A stretch of DNA of 42,825 nt from an uncultured Burkholderiales bacterium (GTDB taxonomy: Bacteria > Pseudomonadota > Gammaproteobacteria > Burkholderiales > Burkholderiaceae_C), in the NCBI GenBank assembly GCA_903952885.1, contig CAJBHE010000189.1:1-42825 (forward strand), given 5' to 3'. Both the position numbers and the translations under genes were made by a program. Below are positions 39,278-42,825 of this stretch, piece by piece (position 1 is the stretch's first letter; the number at the start of each line of letters is the position of its first letter). The notes below the pieces were generated by a model that saw only the letters and a program-made list of their open reading frames with translations, was not told where the DNA came from and searched no databases.

Positions 39278-39619
39278 TTAAAAGCAGGTATTGGCCCTTT
39301 CTGGCACCACGGCGCACGACTGGCCTTGGCAGCAGTCTTGGGTCAGGTAAGTCAGCAAGTCATTCATACGGGCAAATTCAGCGCGATAAATCAGGTTGCG
39401 GCCGCTGGATTGCGCGCTGACCAAGCCAGCATGGCTCAAGGCCTTGAGGTGAAACGACAATGCGCTTGGTGCGATTTGCAATAAGGCTGTAAGTGTGCTG
39501 GGGGTCAAACCTGCGGCGCCCGCTACAACTAAAGCGCGGAAAGCGCGCAAACGCTGAGCTTGCGCCAATGCGGCCAATGCCTCGACCGCTTCAATTTCAG
39601 AAGGTTTAACCATGCTCAT
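39278..39619 (-). CDS. arsR: Arsenic-responsive repressor ArsR
   Basis: ArsR/SmtB winged-helix repressor, 113 residues. The recognition segment lies around IAPSALSFHLKALSHAGLV. The classic ELCVCDL metal site in the DNA-binding helix is absent. Instead cysteines cluster at the C-terminus (96, 97, 102 and 112), the arrangement of ArsR repressors with C-terminal As(III) sites. The start is ATG 39619 (or 39613). Just upstream lies a TTCAA/TTGAA operator. Confidence 0.92.
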   Translation of the reverse strand: MSMVKPSEIEAVEALAALAQAQRLRAFRALVVAGAAGLTPSTLTALLQIAPSALSFHLKALSHAGLVSAQSSGRNLIYRAEFARMNDLLTYLTQDCCQGQSCAVVPERANTCF

Positions 39620-39621
39620 AC

Positions 39622-39637
39622 TTCAATAATACTTGAA
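39622..39637. promoter_or_regulatory. ArsR operator
   Basis: TTCAA-TAATAC-TTGAA is a perfect dyad 2 bases upstream of the arsR start, with further TTGAA half-sites at 39641 and 39649. Such A/T-rich TTCAA repeats are typical ArsR targets and imply autoregulation. The far side of this spacer carries the PhoB box of pstS. Confidence 0.65.
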
Positions 39638-39662
39638 ACATTGAATTTTGAATTGTCATATA

Positions 39663-39680
39663 TGTCACGTTTTCGTCACA
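39663..39680 (+). promoter_or_regulatory. PhoB box of the pst operon
   Basis: TGTCACG-TTTT-CGTCACA is two 7-base half-sites 11 bases apart, fitting the Pho box CTGTCAT-N4-CTGTCAY. A third related half-site, TGTCATA, lies just upstream (39654-39660). The box should replace the -35 element, so pstS is induced on phosphate starvation. Confidence 0.8.
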
Positions 39681-39725
39681 AAGCATGGTTAAAGTTTTGC
39701 TGTTCTAACCAACTGAAGGAATCCC

Positions 39726-40757
39726 GTGAACACGAAACGCACATTCATCAAATCCGTGGCAGCAGCTGCAATGGCAACTTTGTCCATGGGTTCAGCCTTC
39801 GCAGCCGAAATCACAGGCGCCGGCGCTAGCTTCCCATACCCCATTTATGTGAAATGGGCTGAAGGATACAAGGCGGCAACTGGCAATAGCTTGAATTACC
39901 AATCTATCGGTTCTTCAGGCGGTATTCGCCAAATCAAAGCCAAAACCGTGACATTTGGTGCCACTGACGCGCCACTCAGCGGCGAAGAATTAGACAAGGA
40001 CGGAATGGTTCAATTCCCAGCCATCATCGGCGGTACTGTGCCAGTGTTGAACTTGGATGGCTTCAAGCCAGGCGAATTGCGTGTGACAGGTTCGGTCTTG
40101 GCAGACATGTTCATGGGCAAGATTGCGAATTGGAACGACCCAAAAATCGCTGCTTTGAATCCTGGCAAAAAACTACCTGACCAAGCCATCACAGTGGTTC
40201 ACCGTGCTGATGGTTCAGGCACCACTTTCAACTTTACCGACTATTTGACTGCTGTTAGCAAAGACTGGTCAGCATCAGTCGGCAAGGGCGCTGCTGTTAA
40301 GTGGCCAGCTCCCTCTTCCGTGGGTGGCAAGGGCAACGAAGGCGTGGCCGCTAACGTTAACCGAGTCAAGGGTTCTTTGGGTTACGTTGAATACGCTTAC
40401 GTGAAAAAGAACAACATGACGTTCATGCAATTGCAAAACGCAGACGGCAAGTACGTTGCCCCCGATGATTTGACATTCGCATCCGCTGCCGCTGGCGTGG
40501 ATTGGATGAGCGTCCCAGGCATGGGCGTGTCCATGGTTAACGCCAAAGGTGCAAATAGCTGGCCCATCAGCACGGCTTCATTCATCTTGATGTACAAGCA
40601 ACCGACAGACAAAGCAGCATCTGCAGAAGCCATCAAATTCTTTGATTGGTCATTCATCAATGGTAAGAAAATGGCTGAAGAATTGGATTACGTTGCACTG
40701 CCTGACAGTTTGACAACACAAATCCGCGCCAAAGTTTGGACACAAATTCAAAAGTAA
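39726..40757 (+). CDS. pstS: Phosphate ABC transporter substrate-binding protein
   Basis: Periplasmic high-affinity phosphate-binding protein, 343 residues, with a Sec signal peptide (AAAAMATLSMGSAFA). Phosphate-binding blocks are seen as ITGAGASFPYPIY, SIGSSGGIRQI, FGATDAPLS and HRADGSGTTFNFT. It starts at GTG 39726 with AAGGA 7 bases upstream. It is followed by a terminator that probably keeps pstS more abundant than the membrane components. Confidence 0.96.
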   Translation: MNTKRTFIKSVAAAAMATLSMGSAFAAEITGAGASFPYPIYVKWAEGYKAATGNSLNYQSIGSSGGIRQIKAKTVTFGATDAPLSGEELDKDGMVQFPAIIGGTVPVLNLDGFKPGELRVTGSVLADMFMGKIANWNDPKIAALNPGKKLPDQAITVVHRADGSGTTFNFTDYLTAVSKDWSASVGKGAAVKWPAPSSVGGKGNEGVAANVNRVKGSLGYVEYAYVKKNNMTFMQLQNADGKYVAPDDLTFASAAAGVDWMSVPGMGVSMVNAKGANSWPISTASFILMYKQPTDKAASAEAIKFFDWSFINGKKMAEELDYVALPDSLTTQIRAKVWTQIQK

Positions 40758-40778
40758 TTTGAATTGATCTGATAAATT

Positions 40779-40812
40779 CCGTCGGCTTTGGTCTCCATGC
40801 CGACGGTTTTTT
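40779..40812 (+). terminator. Intrinsic terminator between pstS and pstC
   Basis: CCGTCGGC pairs perfectly with GCCGACGG around a 12-base loop and is followed by TTTTTT. Because pstC continues in the same direction 25 bases later without a clear new promoter, it probably acts as a partial terminator. Confidence 0.85.
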
Positions 40813-40836
40813 GGTTTTTAAGGTTTAAGGTTTTTT

Positions 40837-41847
40837 ATGAGTCTAGGGTCTGTCATGAGCTCACAAAATTTAGTACAAGAAACATCTGGTCAAGCCGTGA
40901 GCGCTGACATGGTGGCTGTTGCAAACAAACAGCGAACGCAGGATTTCTTTTTTCACCGCGTTACACAAGCGTTTTCATTGCTCGTGCTGGCGGCCTTGTT
41001 AGGCATCATTGTTTCTTTGTTTGTGAATGCTTGGCCAACTTTTCAAAAGTTTGGTTTTAACTTTTTGTGGCGTGTTGAGTGGGACATCGTCAACTCAGAA
41101 TTTGGAGCAGCCATTGCAATTGTGGGCACGATTGCCAGTGCTGGCATTGCGCTCTTGATCGCCGTGCCATTGGCGTTTGGCGTGGCTGTGTTTTTGACCG
41201 AGACATGCCCAGTATGGTTGCGTCGCCCGCTGGGCACCTCCATCGAGCTGTTGGCGGCTGTTCCCTCCATCATCTATGGCATGTTTGGTTTGTTTGTGTT
41301 TGCGCCTTTGTTTGCCGATTACGTTCAAGTGCCGTTGAAGCAAATCTTGGGCGGAATGCCTTTGGTAGGCTTTTTGTTTGGAGGTGCCACCAACGGCATG
41401 GGTATTTTGGCAGCGGGCGTTGTGCTGGCATTCATGGTCCTTCCGTTCGTAGCCGCTGTGATGCGTGATGTGTTTGAAATCACGCCCCCCATCCTGCGCG
41501 AATCTGCCTATGGTTTGGGTTGCACCACGTGGGAAGTGGTGCGTCAAGTGGTCTTGCCCTACACGCAAAAAGGTGTGATCGGCGGCATCATGCTGGGACT
41601 GGGTCGAGCTTTGGGTGAAACCATGGCAGTGACCTTTGTGATTGGCAATGCCAACCGCATGCCCACCTCTTTGTTTTCCCCCGGAACGTCCATCGCCTCT
41701 GTACTGGCCAATGAATTTGGTGAAGCTGCAGACCTGCACTTCTCTACCTTGTTTGCATTGGGCTTCTTGCTGTTCATCATCACCTTTGTGGTGTTGGCTG
41801 CTGCCAAGGTCATGATCATGCGTGCTGAAAAAGCCAAAGGCAATTAA
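40837..41847 (+). CDS. pstC: Phosphate ABC transporter permease PstC
   Basis: Inner-membrane permease of the phosphate importer, 336 residues, with about six helices (for example ALLGIIVSLFVNAWPTF and AVPSIIYGMFGLFVFAPLF) and the coupling-loop block RESAYGLGCTTWEVVRQVVLP. ATG 40837 has AAGG upstream; ATG 40855 is an alternative that would shorten the cytoplasmic N-terminus. It pairs with PstA. Confidence 0.95.
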   Translation: MSLGSVMSSQNLVQETSGQAVSADMVAVANKQRTQDFFFHRVTQAFSLLVLAALLGIIVSLFVNAWPTFQKFGFNFLWRVEWDIVNSEFGAAIAIVGTIASAGIALLIAVPLAFGVAVFLTETCPVWLRRPLGTSIELLAAVPSIIYGMFGLFVFAPLFADYVQVPLKQILGGMPLVGFLFGGATNGMGILAAGVVLAFMVLPFVAAVMRDVFEITPPILRESAYGLGCTTWEVVRQVVLPYTQKGVIGGIMLGLGRALGETMAVTFVIGNANRMPTSLFSPGTSIASVLANEFGEAADLHFSTLFALGFLLFIITFVVLAAAKVMIMRAEKAKGN

Positions 41848-41856
41848 AGGGTTTCT

Positions 41857-42711
41857 ATGCAAATGAATAATCAACTTTACGCAAAACGCCGCATTGCCAG
41901 CACGCTAGGCTTGGCTTTTTCTATGTCTGCCATGGCTGTCGGCTTAGCCGTCTTACTTTGGATTCTTTACGTGCTCTTTGCCAACGGGCTCGCAGCCTTG
42001 GATGGTAATTTACTTTTCAGTGACACACCGGCCCCAGGCACTGAAGGTGGTGGCTTGCGCAACGCCATCGTGGGTAGCCTGATGATTGTGGGCTTGACCG
42101 TGTTGGTGTCTACTCCTGTCGGCATCTTGGCCGGTGTTTATCTCACCGAATATGGTGATGAGAGCAAAACTGCCGAGCTGACCCGCTTTGTGACTGACAT
42201 CATGCTGTCTGCACCTTCCATCGTGTTGGGTTTGTTTGTGTATGCGATTGCAGTGGCCACGGTGGGCAACTTTTCTGGTTACGCGGGGAGCTTAGCCCTA
42301 GCCCTCATCGCTGTGCCTGTGATCATGCGCACCACTGAAAACATGTTGCGCTTGGTGCCCGGCAGCTTGCGAGAAGCCGCTTTTGCCTTGGGTGCACCAC
42401 GCTGGAAAGTGGCCACCTTCATCACCTTGCGCGCCGCCAAAAGCGGTGTGATGACCGGCTTGTTGTTGGCTGTGGCCCGCATCAGTGGCGAGACCGCACC
42501 CTTGCTGTTCACCGCCTTGAACAACCAGTTCTTCAGCACCAACATGGGCGCGCCCATGGCCAACTTGCCTGTGGTGATCTTCCAGTTTGCGATGAGCCCT
42601 TATGACAACTGGGTGCGTTTGGCTTGGGCAGGTGCTTTGTTGATCACCTTGACTGTGCTCGTGCTCAACATCTTGGCACGCGTATTCTTCCGCGACAAAG
42701 TCAGCGCCTAA
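41857..42711 (+). CDS. pstA: Phosphate ABC transporter permease PstA
   Basis: Second permease of the phosphate importer, 284 residues. Helices include VGLAVLLWILYVLFANGLAAL and IVGLTVLVSTPVGILAGVYL in part, and the conserved SAPSIVLGLFVY and REAAFALGAPRWKVATFITL blocks. It starts 9 bases after pstC and precedes pstB by 21 bases. Confidence 0.95.
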   Translation: MQMNNQLYAKRRIASTLGLAFSMSAMAVGLAVLLWILYVLFANGLAALDGNLLFSDTPAPGTEGGGLRNAIVGSLMIVGLTVLVSTPVGILAGVYLTEYGDESKTAELTRFVTDIMLSAPSIVLGLFVYAIAVATVGNFSGYAGSLALALIAVPVIMRTTENMLRLVPGSLREAAFALGAPRWKVATFITLRAAKSGVMTGLLLAVARISGETAPLLFTALNNQFFSTNMGAPMANLPVVIFQFAMSPYDNWVRLAWAGALLITLTVLVLNILARVFFRDKVSA

Positions 42712-42732
42712 TTTCAATCAGGAATTTACAAA

Positions 42733-42825
42733 ATGTCTGAAACTAAAACAGTAAATAAAAACGCCTTGGAAGTCCGCGATCTGAACTTCTTCTATGGCAA
42801 GTTCCAAGGCCTCCGCAATGTCACC
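42733..42825 (+). CDS. pstB: Phosphate ABC transporter ATPase PstB, N-terminal part
   Basis: Only the first 31 codons are in the window. They read MSETKTVNKNALEVRDLNFF and then YGKFQGLRNVT, the usual beginning of PstB before the Walker A motif. It is the next gene in the pst operon and is cut by the window edge. Confidence 0.9.
   Translation, partial: MSETKTVNKNALEVRDLNFFYGKFQGLRNVT

Overview
The window looks like a chromosomal stretch of a freshwater betaproteobacterium of the order Burkholderiales, most likely family Comamonadaceae (Limnohabitans/Rhodoferax-like). This is an inference from gene content and protein style; no rRNA gene or other marker is present to settle it. It is gene-dense, mostly intact, and shows no insertion sequence, prophage, CRISPR array or clear genomic-island border.

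Layout. (1) 1-5706, minus strand: nitrate/nitrite assimilation. The regulator nasT (ANTAR protein) is followed by a sigma-54-type promoter and an RNA leader with two AnnGnn hexaloop hairpins overlapping a long terminator-like hairpin. Then come the ABC transporter genes nrtA, nrtB and nrtD, and nirB (cut by the window edge). (2) 5911-9822, plus strand: a four-gene operon of a circularly permuted ATP-grasp protein, an alpha-E protein, a transglutaminase-like protein and the proteasome-related peptidase Anbu. It is followed by a possible small RNA and tRNA-Asn. (3) 10087-14692, minus strand: two closely related TonB-dependent receptors behind a TPP riboswitch, which points to thiamin-related import rather than siderophores. 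(4) 14722-21397, minus strand: sulfate assimilation (cysI, DUF934, cysH, cysD, cysN) followed by a 7Fe ferredoxin and a ferredoxin-NADP reductase. (5) 21668-23899: monomeric NADP-isocitrate dehydrogenase.

(6) 23972-37667: a region rich in DNA-repair and light-response families. A tightly overlapping operon encodes a pterin carbinolamine dehydratase, a small membrane protein, a DUF2256 zinc-ribbon-like protein, a cryptochrome/photolyase and an FeS-type photolyase. It is divergent from umuD-cho-umuC, and a LexA box lies between them. After a lipoprotein and a DUF2237-SOUL-folB operon come a MerR regulator, an Rrf2 regulator, a DUF2805 protein, an SDR enzyme, a histidine phosphatase, DUF3833 and DUF2878. 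(7) 37710-39619, minus strand: arsenic resistance (arsR, arsC, acr3). (8) 39726-42825, plus strand: phosphate uptake pstS, pstC, pstA and the start of pstB, behind a PhoB box.

The strongest observations are RNA-level controls: the ANTAR antitermination leader of the nitrate operon and the TPP riboswitch, with an unusual insertion, ahead of the tandem TonB receptors. Also notable are the Anbu/ATP-grasp operon, whose substrate is unknown, and the LexA box shared by a photolyase operon and a lesion-bypass operon.
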